In this document: positions 52,400 through 59,555 of the stretch, piece after piece
How the letters are laid out: each line of letters starts with the position of its first letter
How positions within the stretch are numbered: the stretch's first letter is position 1
NCBI GenBank assembly: GCA_902760865.1
Contig: CACWID010000009.1
Span: forward strand, 19,202 to 83,201
Source: an uncultured Bacteroidales bacterium
GTDB taxonomy: Bacteria > Bacteroidota > Bacteroidia > Bacteroidales > Muribaculaceae
DNA: 64,000 bases
Direction: 5' to 3'
Position numbers and translations under genes: made by a program
The notes under the pieces: generated by a model
Told to the model about the DNA's origin: nothing
Seen by the model: the letters and a program-made list of their open reading frames with translations, nothing else
Databases searched by the model: none

Positions 52400-53923
52400 T
52401 TAGTTGATGTTCTCGTAGCGCTCGGTGAAGATGTTGTGGGCGGCCTTGTTGAAGAGGTCCATCAGCTTGAACTCGACCGTCCGTTCGCTGTAGGACGGGT
52501 TGTTCTTGCTCAGCTTGTTCATCTCGGCCTTGAAGACGTCATTGTCCACTTTGTAGTGTCCCAGCAGGCGCTTGCGTACGCCCACGCCCTCGATGGCATG
52601 TGCCATGTCGATTTCGCCGGGCTTGAACAGTGCCACGCTGCGCATGTTGTCGTTCATCTCGGTGAGCCATTGTGCGTAGCCCAGCAGGAACTGGTCCACC
52701 AGGGTGCGGTAGAACTGCGAGGTCAGGAAGTCGCTCTTGATCTTGGGGACATCCTCGGTGAAACCCTGACCGATCATGTTCTTGAAACCTGTTGTCAGGA
52801 ACAGGAACAGCAGGTGGAACTTGCTCATAGGCTCATAGATGAGCCGGCGGGTGTGGTGTCCCAGCGAGAGGAAGTTCAGGCTCAGGTCATCCTTGTCGAG
52901 GGCATACTCATAGGCCGTGGTGGGCAGGGGGTAGCCGTCGGGGTCGCTGAGCTTGTTCTCGGGCTTGCCGATGAAGTCCAGCGGGGCGAGAGCGCCGATG
53001 AGCTCGATGAGGTGGGCGTTGTTGCGCTGTCCGTGCTCACCCGGGTCATACAGGTAGGGCTTGCTCCTCACCTGGTCGCCCAGGTAGTAGATGCTGTTGA
53101 CGTTGCTGTCGTTGGCACCGGTGAGCGTGTTCTTGTAGTAGTATAGGGCGCTCTGGGTCTTGACGATAAAGTCGCTGGTGGCGATGCGCTGGTCCTGCTT
53201 GTTGCCCTCCAGGGTGAAGTAGGGGAGCACTGTCAGTCCGCCGATGGGGGCGCGGCTGAGCGCGTCGCGGTTCTCGATGCCCTCGAGGTTGGCCGCCTGG
53301 CGGATGTTCTTGACCATGATGGGGAAGCCCGAGGCACCGGTTCCGCCGAAGATGGAGCTGATGAAGAAGATGCGGTCGCCCTGGCGGAAGATGTTGCTGA
53401 AGGCCTTGAACTCGTTGCTGTCCTTGATCTCGTTGAGGGCCACGCTGCCGATGTTGGGACTGCCGACGAAGCCGATGTTCATCTTGTTCTCGAGCTGGTA
53501 GTTGGCAAACAGGAGCGAGGTGAGCGCCTGGTTGGCCTCGTTCATCGTGTCATAGCCGATGAACTCGCGGAACTTGGCATTCTCGACGGCACCGAGGTTG
53601 AAGATGAAGGTGTCGCCCAGGGTGACGCTGGAGTTGCTCATGATCTCGCGCAGTGTCACGATGCGGTTGGCAAAGAAGCCGTCGGCATTGGGATCGTTGC
53701 CGTAGAGCTTGCGCCTGATGTCACGGTAGTCGTTGAGCAGAGCCTCGGTGCGCTTGAGGTCCTCGTTGGCCTTGTGCGGGTCGATGATGACGGGCACAAT
53801 CTCCAGGTCCTTGACCGGCTTGCCGTTTTCGTCCAGAGGACGCACGCCGGCAGCCGAGAGCATGAGCAGTGACTTCAATACTCTAGAACCGGTACCACCG
53901 ATAGCGAAAAGGAAAAGTCTCAT
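52400..53923 (-). CDS. Tubulin/FtsZ-like GTPase
   Basis: A 507-residue cytoplasmic protein. The start MRLFLFAIGGTGSRVLKSL fits the first nucleotide-binding loop of the tubulin superfamily. SSIFGGTGASGFPIMVKNIR (near 188-205) is the glycine-rich T4 signature equivalent to GGGTGTG. DTFIFNLGAVENAKFREF and NIGFVGSPNIG flank it. It is clearly not the housekeeping FtsZ. Distant FtsZ-like families linked by genome context to vWA proteins and membrane remodelling have been proposed (Makarova and Koonin), and this protein may belong there. Polymerisation is inferred, not shown. Confidence 0.8.
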   Translation of the reverse strand: MRLFLFAIGGTGSRVLKSLLMLSAAGVRPLDENGKPVKDLEIVPVIIDPHKANEDLKRTEALLNDYRDIRRKLYGNDPNADGFFANRIVTLREIMSNSSVTLGDTFIFNLGAVENAKFREFIGYDTMNEANQALTSLLFANYQLENKMNIGFVGSPNIGSVALNEIKDSNEFKAFSNIFRQGDRIFFISSIFGGTGASGFPIMVKNIRQAANLEGIENRDALSRAPIGGLTVLPYFTLEGNKQDQRIATSDFIVKTQSALYYYKNTLTGANDSNVNSIYYLGDQVRSKPYLYDPGEHGQRNNAHLIELIGALAPLDFIGKPENKLSDPDGYPLPTTAYEYALDKDDLSLNFLSLGHHTRRLIYEPMSKFHLLFLFLTTGFKNMIGQGFTEDVPKIKSDFLTSQFYRTLVDQFLLGYAQWLTEMNDNMRSVALFKPGEIDMAHAIEGVGVRKRLLGHYKVDNDVFKAEMNKLSKNNPSYSERTVEFKLMDLFNKAAHNIFTERYENIN

Positions 53924-53931
53924 ATTTAGTT

Positions 53932-53966
53932 GTTAGTTGTCAGTTTTCAGTTGTCAGTTTTCTGAA
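53932..53966. repeat. CAGTTNT heptamer array (short)
   Basis: TAGTTGT, TAGTTGT, CAGTTTT, CAGTTGT and CAGTTTT units lie between the small membrane-protein gene and the tubulin-like gene. Confidence 0.75.
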
Positions 53967-53978
53967 CTAGTTAACACT

Positions 53979-54434
53979 TTACTGCGGGATGGGAGTGTGG
54001 CGGCAGTTGCTGCTCCACCATCTCATCGAGAAGGAAGCGATGACAAAGAGTGCTGCGGCAAAGAGTACCGTCTGCATCTCAAACTGGATGGATTCGCCGA
54101 CGTACATCACGCCATGGGTGGAGAATACCGTGTCGTTGTAGATGTAGCAAATGACGGGGGCCAGCACTGCTACTGCACCCAAGACAGCGAGCCAGTGGTA
54201 CCAGCGGTCGAACTTCACCGAGTTGATGGCGTAGTAATAGGTCGCGGCACCTCCCCACGAGACGAGGATGGTGAGGGCGGCAATGACGGGATATACATTC
54301 AGGTTGAACATCTTGTCGTTGAAACCCTGGCTGAAGTACATCTGTTCGTAGATGTTGAACCCGTCAGAGCATGCGAAGACGAAAAACAACGCTGTCAATA
54401 CAATCCCGATGATCAGATAGATGAAATGTTTCAT
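53979..54434 (-). CDS. Four-helix membrane protein of the tubulin/actin-like unit
   Basis: A 151-residue protein with four hydrophobic helices (about 4-22, 48-68, 80-102, 118-138) and a short polar tail. No family recognised. It lies between the vWA-like lipoprotein and the tubulin-like gene, 45 bases after the former, so it is a natural membrane partner of that system. Confidence 0.7.
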   Translation of the reverse strand: MKHFIYLIIGIVLTALFFVFACSDGFNIYEQMYFSQGFNDKMFNLNVYPVIAALTILVSWGGAATYYYAINSVKFDRWYHWLAVLGAVAVLAPVICYIYNDTVFSTHGVMYVGESIQFEMQTVLFAAALFVIASFSMRWWSSNCRHTPIPQ

Positions 54435-54479
54435 ATTCTAGTTTTTAGTTGTCTGCTTTATTTGGTTGTTGATACTTAA

Positions 54480-55934
54480 TTATCGTTGAATCTTGATGGT
54501 CACGTCGAAGAGGTTGTTGCTGCCGCGCATCGCGTCGAACATGCCGCCCAGCAGCTGCTCCAGACCCAATGTGGTGGTCGAGAAGGAGCCGCCTGTCGAG
54601 GTGTCGCTGCTGCATGATGACTGGCGTACCCACTGGGGCAGCTCGTTGCGCAGCGAGATGTGGACTTCGTCGCGGGGACTCTTGAAGTCGCCCAGCAGGG
54701 TCATCAGGTGTGTCATGCCGTCCAGGTACTCCTTGTTGTTGGCAGTGACCATGCTGGGGTCGATGGGCTGGATGGAGAGGGTGTAGCCGTCGATGCTCTG
54801 CACCTCATAGTTGTCGGCGTTGGTCAGCAGGGCGTCATCCTTGAGCAGTCCGCCCAGGTTCACGGCCATCGAGAAACACAGCTTGCCGGTCTCGCGGTCT
54901 CCCTGGCACTTGGTCAGCACGATGCCGTCGCCGTGCCTGACGCGGAAGCGTCCGGCGTTGTTCTCCCACTCGGGCAGCACGCGGCACTCGACCTCGCTGG
55001 CGCCCTGGTTGAAGCGATAGCTGTTGGTCACCGTCGGGGCGTCAAGCACGCCGCGGTAGCGCGTGTCCTGTGCCAGCTGGTCGATCACGTCGCTGTCGGC
55101 GATGATGACCAGGTAGAAGGGGCGCTTGCCGGTGTAGTTGAAGGGCTGGCCGTTGTAGGGGTAGTAGTTGCCACTGTAGTCACCCATCATCTGCTGTACC
55201 ACCACGCTCTTGCCCTTGTAGCGGGCAAACACGCGAGTGGCGAGGCTGTTCTCCTCGTTGAAAATCTTGTCCAGGCTGACGCCATGGGTGTCGCGGGGCG
55301 AGTAGATGAGGTCGCTCACGAGGACGCTGACGTTGCCGGGCTTCTGAGCCTCCAGAATTTTGTTGAAGATGAGCTGGAAGTCGGTATAGGAAGCGTCTCC
55401 GATGCCGGCTGTGCTCTGGTAGATGTCTCGGTCCTTGAGGAACTCGTCCACCGTGTGCTGGTAGGGATAGATGCCGTCGTTCACGATGTTGATTTCCACC
55501 TTGCTGGTGGCAGGGAAGTGGTTGATCAGGTCGTTGACGGCCTTCTTGAGCTGTCCGCCGCCGCCACGCTGGTCATAGGGGACCATCGAGCCGCTGCGCT
55601 CAAAGTAGATGGTCAGCGAGAGCTCCTGCACGCCGCCATAGGGGCGAGTGTCCCAGTGCATGGGAGGACGCAGTTTGGAGCCGATTTCCTGGATGAGTTC
55701 ATACATCCGCTTGTGGTCCACCTGTCCGTCGCCAGTGACCAGGTCACTGTACTTGCCGGGGTTGTCGGTCACTATCGAGCATAACGAGTCATAGGCAGCA
55801 CGGGTCGTGTCACCGCTGACAAGCACTGAGCGCACGGCCTTGTCCAACTTGCCGTGGCCACCGCAGGCCGTGAGCCCCACCGCTATCACGCACAGGCAGA
55901 GCAACCATGACGGTAATCGTCTCATATTCTTCAT
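54480..55934 (-). CDS. Lipoprotein with a vWA-like domain
   Basis: About 484 residues from MKNMRRLPSWLLCLCVIAVG, giving a lipoprotein signal with lipobox LTAC. In-frame ATGs further upstream precede or overlap the promoter start and lack signal character. The central domain looks like von Willebrand A: strand and MIDAS-like LTIYFERSGSM (Glu replacing the usual Asp of DxSxS, near 110), threonine in DASYTDFQLIF, and aspartate in VSVLVSDLIYSP, with a strand order consistent with a Rossmann-type vWA. The rest is unassigned. First gene of the unit. Confidence 0.72.
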   Translation of the reverse strand: MKNMRRLPSWLLCLCVIAVGLTACGGHGKLDKAVRSVLVSGDTTRAAYDSLCSIVTDNPGKYSDLVTGDGQVDHKRMYELIQEIGSKLRPPMHWDTRPYGGVQELSLTIYFERSGSMVPYDQRGGGGQLKKAVNDLINHFPATSKVEINIVNDGIYPYQHTVDEFLKDRDIYQSTAGIGDASYTDFQLIFNKILEAQKPGNVSVLVSDLIYSPRDTHGVSLDKIFNEENSLATRVFARYKGKSVVVQQMMGDYSGNYYPYNGQPFNYTGKRPFYLVIIADSDVIDQLAQDTRYRGVLDAPTVTNSYRFNQGASEVECRVLPEWENNAGRFRVRHGDGIVLTKCQGDRETGKLCFSMAVNLGGLLKDDALLTNADNYEVQSIDGYTLSIQPIDPSMVTANNKEYLDGMTHLMTLLGDFKSPRDEVHISLRNELPQWVRQSSCSSDTSTGGSFSTTTLGLEQLLGGMFDAMRGSNNLFDVTIKIQR

Positions 55935-55985
55935 TCTATTGTCGTTTCTGTTTTTTAAAAATGGGTTCATTATTCCATTAAATAG

Positions 55986-55993
55986 CAAAATTA
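55986..55993 (-). promoter_or_regulatory. -7 element of the vWA/tubulin/actin-like unit
   Basis: Leftward TAATTTTG about 50 bases before the chosen lipoprotein start. No other convincing -7 element is seen on this strand down to 47 kb. Confidence 0.55.
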
Positions 55994-56009
55994 GTGCCTT
56001 TTGCCCCAA

Positions 56010-56271
56010 TACCCTAATAATGCGGTGTTAAAAAATGTTAGATTGCAGTCTCTGCGGGTCATGGGCAAGGCTGCCGCGGTTGCGGTGGTGGCGTACCGTC
56101 CGGGCGGTTGTGGTGGCGTAATCGGGGAGTGGGGTGTCGTCACAGCCGTTGACCCTCGTGCTTGCAAGGGATGATGATGCGTTTTAGAAACAAATCTGTA
56201 ATGAATGCTTTTTTTGGTCTAGGGGAATAATAATTTCGTCTATAATATTTGTTGGTGTCGAGCGGGTTGCT
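56010..56271. other. Divergent intergenic region, no gene seen
   Basis: Between the vWA-like lipoprotein gene (leftward) and the histidine kinase (rightward). It contains an imperfect direct repeat (GCGGTTG-x-GGTGGTGGCGTA-like, near 56076 and 56104). Short open frames here have no coding character. Confidence 0.5.
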
Positions 56272-56279
56272 TACCTTTG
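56272..56279 (+). promoter_or_regulatory. -7 element of the histidine kinase gene
   Basis: TACCTTTG, 36 bases before the ATG, with TTTG about 20 bases upstream. Confidence 0.65.
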
Positions 56280-56314
56280 CAAATAGATAAATCCTTAAAA
56301 ACGATTGTACTAAA

Positions 56315-57385
56315 ATGGCTTCTACTCTGGTTGAACCCAAACCTAAATATCGCTACCTGGTGCTGCACCTGCTGTGCTGGGCAGTGATTATTGTTGTGCC
56401 GATGTTTTTCCATAGCTCCGGCGACGGTTGGGCAGTGGTGATGAACCGTTACCTGCGCTGGCTGGGCAATCCGTTGGCCGATATTCTGGTGTTCTATCTC
56501 AACTACCTGTGGGTAGTGCCACGTTTCCTGCTCAAGAAAAGAGACTGGAAGATGTTCGTGTTGCTCAACCTGCTCGTTATCATGGTTGGCCTGTGTGCGA
56601 TTGATGTGTGGCATTTGTTGGTTGTGCGGCTGCTGCCTGAGCTTCCCAACAATGGGCCGCAGCGGCCTTATGTGCCATTCCCGCGCTACTTCTGGGCCAT
56701 CTTAACGCTCATCCTGATTATCGCGTTGGCTGTGGCTGTGCGCATGATTCAGCGCTGGCAGCACATCGAGGAGGCACGTCGTGAGGCCGAGGCCGCTCGT
56801 GCCGAGGCCGAGTTGAGCAACCTGCGCAACCAGATGAACCCCCACTTCCTGTTGAACACGCTGAACAACATCTATGCGCTCATCGCCTTTGACCAGGAGA
56901 AAGCCCAGACGGCCGTGGGCGAGTTGAGCAAGTTGTTGAGGCATGTGCTTTACGAGAACCAGCAGGACTATGTGCCCCTGTACAAGGAGGCCGACTTCAT
57001 GCGCAACTATATCGAGCTGATGAAGATACGCGTGACCGATAATGTGAAGATTGACGCCAACATCAATGTGCGTCCCGATGATTCCACTCCCGTGGCGCCG
57101 CTGATTTTCATCTCGCTCATCGAGAACGCCTTTAAGCACGGCATCTCGCCGCAGGGCAAGGGCGAAATCAAGATAGACCTCAGTCAGGTGGACGGAAACA
57201 TCACCTGTGAGATACACAACACTTGCTACCCCAAGCGCGAGAACGACAAGAGCGGATCGGGCATTGGGCTGGAGCAGGTGAGCCGTCGCCTGGAACTCAT
57301 GTACCCTGACCGCTACACGTGGGAAAAGGGCATGACCGAGGACGGCAAGGAGTATTATTCTAAAATCACGATTAAGAAGAATTAG
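56315..57385 (+). CDS. LytS/YehU-type sensor histidine kinase
   Basis: A 356-residue protein: four membrane helices (about 13-33, 48-70, 81-102, 125-150), a linker coiled coil (EEARREAEAARAEAELSNLR), His_kinase domain with the phospho-accepting histidine in NQMNPHFLLNTLNNIY (about residue 185), and the ATP-binding boxes FISLIENAFKHGI (N box) and GSGIGLEQVSRRLELMYP (G box). Cognate LytTR regulator downstream. There is no periplasmic sensor domain, so the signal is probably in the membrane. Confidence 0.93.
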   Translation: MASTLVEPKPKYRYLVLHLLCWAVIIVVPMFFHSSGDGWAVVMNRYLRWLGNPLADILVFYLNYLWVVPRFLLKKRDWKMFVLLNLLVIMVGLCAIDVWHLLVVRLLPELPNNGPQRPYVPFPRYFWAILTLILIIALAVAVRMIQRWQHIEEARREAEAARAEAELSNLRNQMNPHFLLNTLNNIYALIAFDQEKAQTAVGELSKLLRHVLYENQQDYVPLYKEADFMRNYIELMKIRVTDNVKIDANINVRPDDSTPVAPLIFISLIENAFKHGISPQGKGEIKIDLSQVDGNITCEIHNTCYPKRENDKSGSGIGLEQVSRRLELMYPDRYTWEKGMTEDGKEYYSKITIKKN

Positions 57386-57468
57386 TTTTTAGCTTTTAGC
57401 CTTTAGCCATTAGCCATTAGCCTTTAGCTGACAACTGAAAACTGACAACTGCAAACTGAACGACTGAC
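57386..57468. repeat. Mixed heptamer array (TTAGNNN then ACTGAAA/ACTGACA units)
   Basis: Units of seven bases switch type within one gap: TTAGCTT, TTAGCCT, TTAGCCA, TTAGCCA, TTAGCCT, then GACAACTGAAAACTGACAACTG, the complement of the CAGTTNT family. Lies between kinase and regulator genes. Confidence 0.85.
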
Positions 57469-58191
57469 ATGATTATCAAGTGTGCTATTGTTGACGATGA
57501 GCCGCTGGCGGTGGAACTGCTGGCGAGCTATGCGAATAAGATACCGTTCCTGGAATTGTGCGGCAAGTACAGTAACGCTACCGATGCCCTGCACGGCATC
57601 GGCGAGAATCCCGTTGACCTGCTGTTCCTGGACATCCAGATGCCGGAGCTGAACGGTCTGGAGCTGAGCAAGATGATACCCGAGAACACGCGCATCGTGT
57701 TCACCACCGCATTCAACCAGTATGCGGTTGACGGTTTCCGTGTCAATGCGTTGGACTACCTGCTGAAGCCCATCAGCTATGCCGACTTCATGGAGGCGTG
57801 CAACAAGGCGCTGCAGTGGTTCCAGCTGGTTCAGCAGAGCGAGCAGCCCCATGCGCCCGCTGCCGAAGAGGAGCCGCGCAGCATTTTTGTCAAGAGCGAG
57901 TACAAGCTGCTGCAAATCAACCTGGACGACATCCGCTACATTGAGGGCCTGAAGGACTATGTGAAGATCTATACCGAGCAGTCGCCTCACCCCATCCTGT
58001 CACTGATGAACATGAAGGCCATCGAGCAGATGTTGCCCGCCTCGCGCTTCATCAGGGTGCACCGCTCGTTTATCGTGCAGAAGAGCAAAATCCGCGAGAT
58101 CGAGCGCAACCGCATCGTCTTCGGCGACGTCTATATCCCCATCGGCGACAGCTACAAGCAGGCCTTCCAGGACTTCATCAACGCCCGGTAA
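57469..58191 (+). CDS. LytTR-family response regulator
   Basis: A 240-residue transcription regulator: receiver domain (about 1-118) with the acidic pocket DDEP and the phospho-acceptor aspartate in LLFLDIQMPELNG (near 55), KPISYADF with the conserved lysine, then a LytTR DNA-binding domain (about 140-238; FVKSEYKLLQINLDDIRYIEGLKDYVKIYT, FIRVHRSFIVQKSKI). Partner of the kinase upstream. Targets unknown; the neighbouring membrane-protein genes are candidates. Confidence 0.94.
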   Translation: MIIKCAIVDDEPLAVELLASYANKIPFLELCGKYSNATDALHGIGENPVDLLFLDIQMPELNGLELSKMIPENTRIVFTTAFNQYAVDGFRVNALDYLLKPISYADFMEACNKALQWFQLVQQSEQPHAPAAEEEPRSIFVKSEYKLLQINLDDIRYIEGLKDYVKIYTEQSPHPILSLMNMKAIEQMLPASRFIRVHRSFIVQKSKIREIERNRIVFGDVYIPIGDSYKQAFQDFINAR

Positions 58192-58242
58192 AGGGTCGGT
58201 CAAGCGGGAAATGGCGGTTGCTGCAATGGCATGACGGCGTGT

Positions 58243-58259
58243 TAGGCACGACATTTGCA
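58243..58259 (+). promoter_or_regulatory. Sigma-54 (RpoN) promoter of the GYF_2 gene
   Basis: TAGGCAC-GACAT-TTGCA matches the -24/-12 consensus with the invariant GG and GC correctly spaced and one deviation (A for G at the second position of TGGCAC with its flank). Start expected near 58270, 40 bases before the ATG. Confidence 0.7.
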
Positions 58260-58309
58260 GTGACGGTGTTGAAATGTGATTTTTAATATTTGCAGAAATA
58301 GACAAAGTT

Positions 58310-59260
58310 ATGGAATTTCATCTGAATGTGAACGGAAAACAGGAAGGCCCGTTTTCCGTCGAAGAATTGGCTCAGCGGGGCGTTAACCCCGAGAGCCAAG
58401 TGTGGGCACCCGGCATGAGTGACTGGATGCAGGCAGGTGATGTGCCTGAACTGACCGCAGTACTGCAACGAGCCGAGTTTGAGGCTTCGCAGGCCGCTGC
58501 CCGCGCTGCCGAGAACCGTGCGACGATGGGCTTGCCCTATGATCCGCCCTACGACCCGCCGGTAGCTCCCTCCCAGGCCCCGCCCCAGGTGCCGCCGCGT
58601 TACCCGTCGGTCGAAGAGCCGAAGAAGAGCGGCTGCACGCCGTGGCTGATTGCTGCCCTGATACTTGTCATCCTGTTTGGCACGATGGTGTTCACCTGCC
58701 CTGACGCCGATGATCACAAGGCTGCCATCCAGGAGGTGACCAAGTCATGGGTCGACGACAAGGTGGACGAGAATATGGGTAACATCACGGGCATCAATGG
58801 CCCCATCGGTGAACTGATCAACAAGGCGATCAAGGAGTTGACGGGTTTCGGCACCGATAAGGTTATCTCTAACTACCTGGACGTCAAGAATTATGTGGTG
58901 TGCTCCGTGGGCCGCATGAACGTTGGCAACGGTGAGTCGAAGATGGTGTCGCTGGGCGCCTTTGGCCACGTGTTCACCTTCGGCAAGGAAGACATCGAGC
59001 GGGCATGGACCCAGGCGATGGACGACTATGAAGCCAAGCACCCTAACCTGATTCCCCCGGCTCCTGATCCTCAATATGATGAGGACGACGAGCCTCAAGA
59101 CGAAGATGACGTCATGCCAGACCCGGGCTTGCTGCCCGACAGCATCATGGGCATTGAGGTGCCCGAGGGCATGGACTCGATGATGAACCAGATGGCCACC
59201 GAAGCTATCCGCATGGCCAAGGAATGGGCCAAGCAGCAGATTGACAACCTGGGCAAGTAG
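58310..59260 (+). CDS. GYF_2 (DUF4339) domain membrane protein
   Basis: A 316-residue protein: N-terminal GYF_2 domain (about 1-50; LNVNGKQEGPFSVEELAQRG ... VWAPGMSDWMQAGDVPEL), a helical/Pro-rich linker (PYDPPYDPPVAPSQAPPQ), one membrane helix (about 108-128) and an exported C-terminal region (about 130-316) with an acidic stretch (DEDDEPQDEDD). GYF_2 domains are thought to bind proline-rich peptides. A sigma-54-type promoter drives it, as for the LemA operon. Confidence 0.85.
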   Translation: MEFHLNVNGKQEGPFSVEELAQRGVNPESQVWAPGMSDWMQAGDVPELTAVLQRAEFEASQAAARAAENRATMGLPYDPPYDPPVAPSQAPPQVPPRYPSVEEPKKSGCTPWLIAALILVILFGTMVFTCPDADDHKAAIQEVTKSWVDDKVDENMGNITGINGPIGELINKAIKELTGFGTDKVISNYLDVKNYVVCSVGRMNVGNGESKMVSLGAFGHVFTFGKEDIERAWTQAMDDYEAKHPNLIPPAPDPQYDEDDEPQDEDDVMPDPGLLPDSIMGIEVPEGMDSMMNQMATEAIRMAKEWAKQQIDNLGK

Positions 59261-59277
59261 TTCCTATTGACCGATTT

Positions 59278-59319
59278 AACGACAAGGGCTTGGAGTGTTT
59301 GCTCTAAGCCCTTGTCGTT
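59278..59319 (+). terminator. Terminator after the GYF_2 gene
   Basis: A 14-bp perfect stem, AACGACAAGGGCTT against AAGCCCTTGTCGTT, with a 14-base loop. Confidence 0.8.
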
Positions 59320-59329
59320 GTATGTAGTA

Positions 59330-59550
59330 GGGTGTCGGTAGCCTATAAGTTACCGTGAGTTCTGCGAAATTATTGATTGTCAATCAGTGCGTTAGCAACT
59401 CCCCCTCTAAGATTAGAGGGGGCTGGGGGGCGTTGATTCCCCATGAGTAAATGCTTTGAGGGTGAATCATACTCCTCTGGCGCTACGCGCCACCTCCCCT
59501 AAGATAGGGGAGGAACTGAGTATCAGTACTTTATTTTCGTTGAGCTCACG
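59330..59550. repeat. Dispersed hairpin-rich repeat region
   Basis: Bases 59358-59438 match the reverse complement of 25961-26040. Three inverted repeats are visible: CCCCCTCTAA/TTAGAGGGGG, GGCGC-ta-CGCGCC-like, and CCTCCCC-taagata-GGGGAGG (59501-59523 region). Non-coding; it looks like a REP- or MITE-like element without a gene. Confidence 0.7.
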
Positions 59551-59555
59551 TTAAG

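Noticed and set aside
52400-53923. Housekeeping ftsZ
   Set aside because: The tubulin signature is divergent, the length exceeds FtsZ, and the division-and-cell-wall gene context is absent.
56140-56340. 66-codon leftward frame over the histidine kinase promoter
   Set aside because: Overlaps the promoter and start of the kinase; composition is that of AT-rich spacer.
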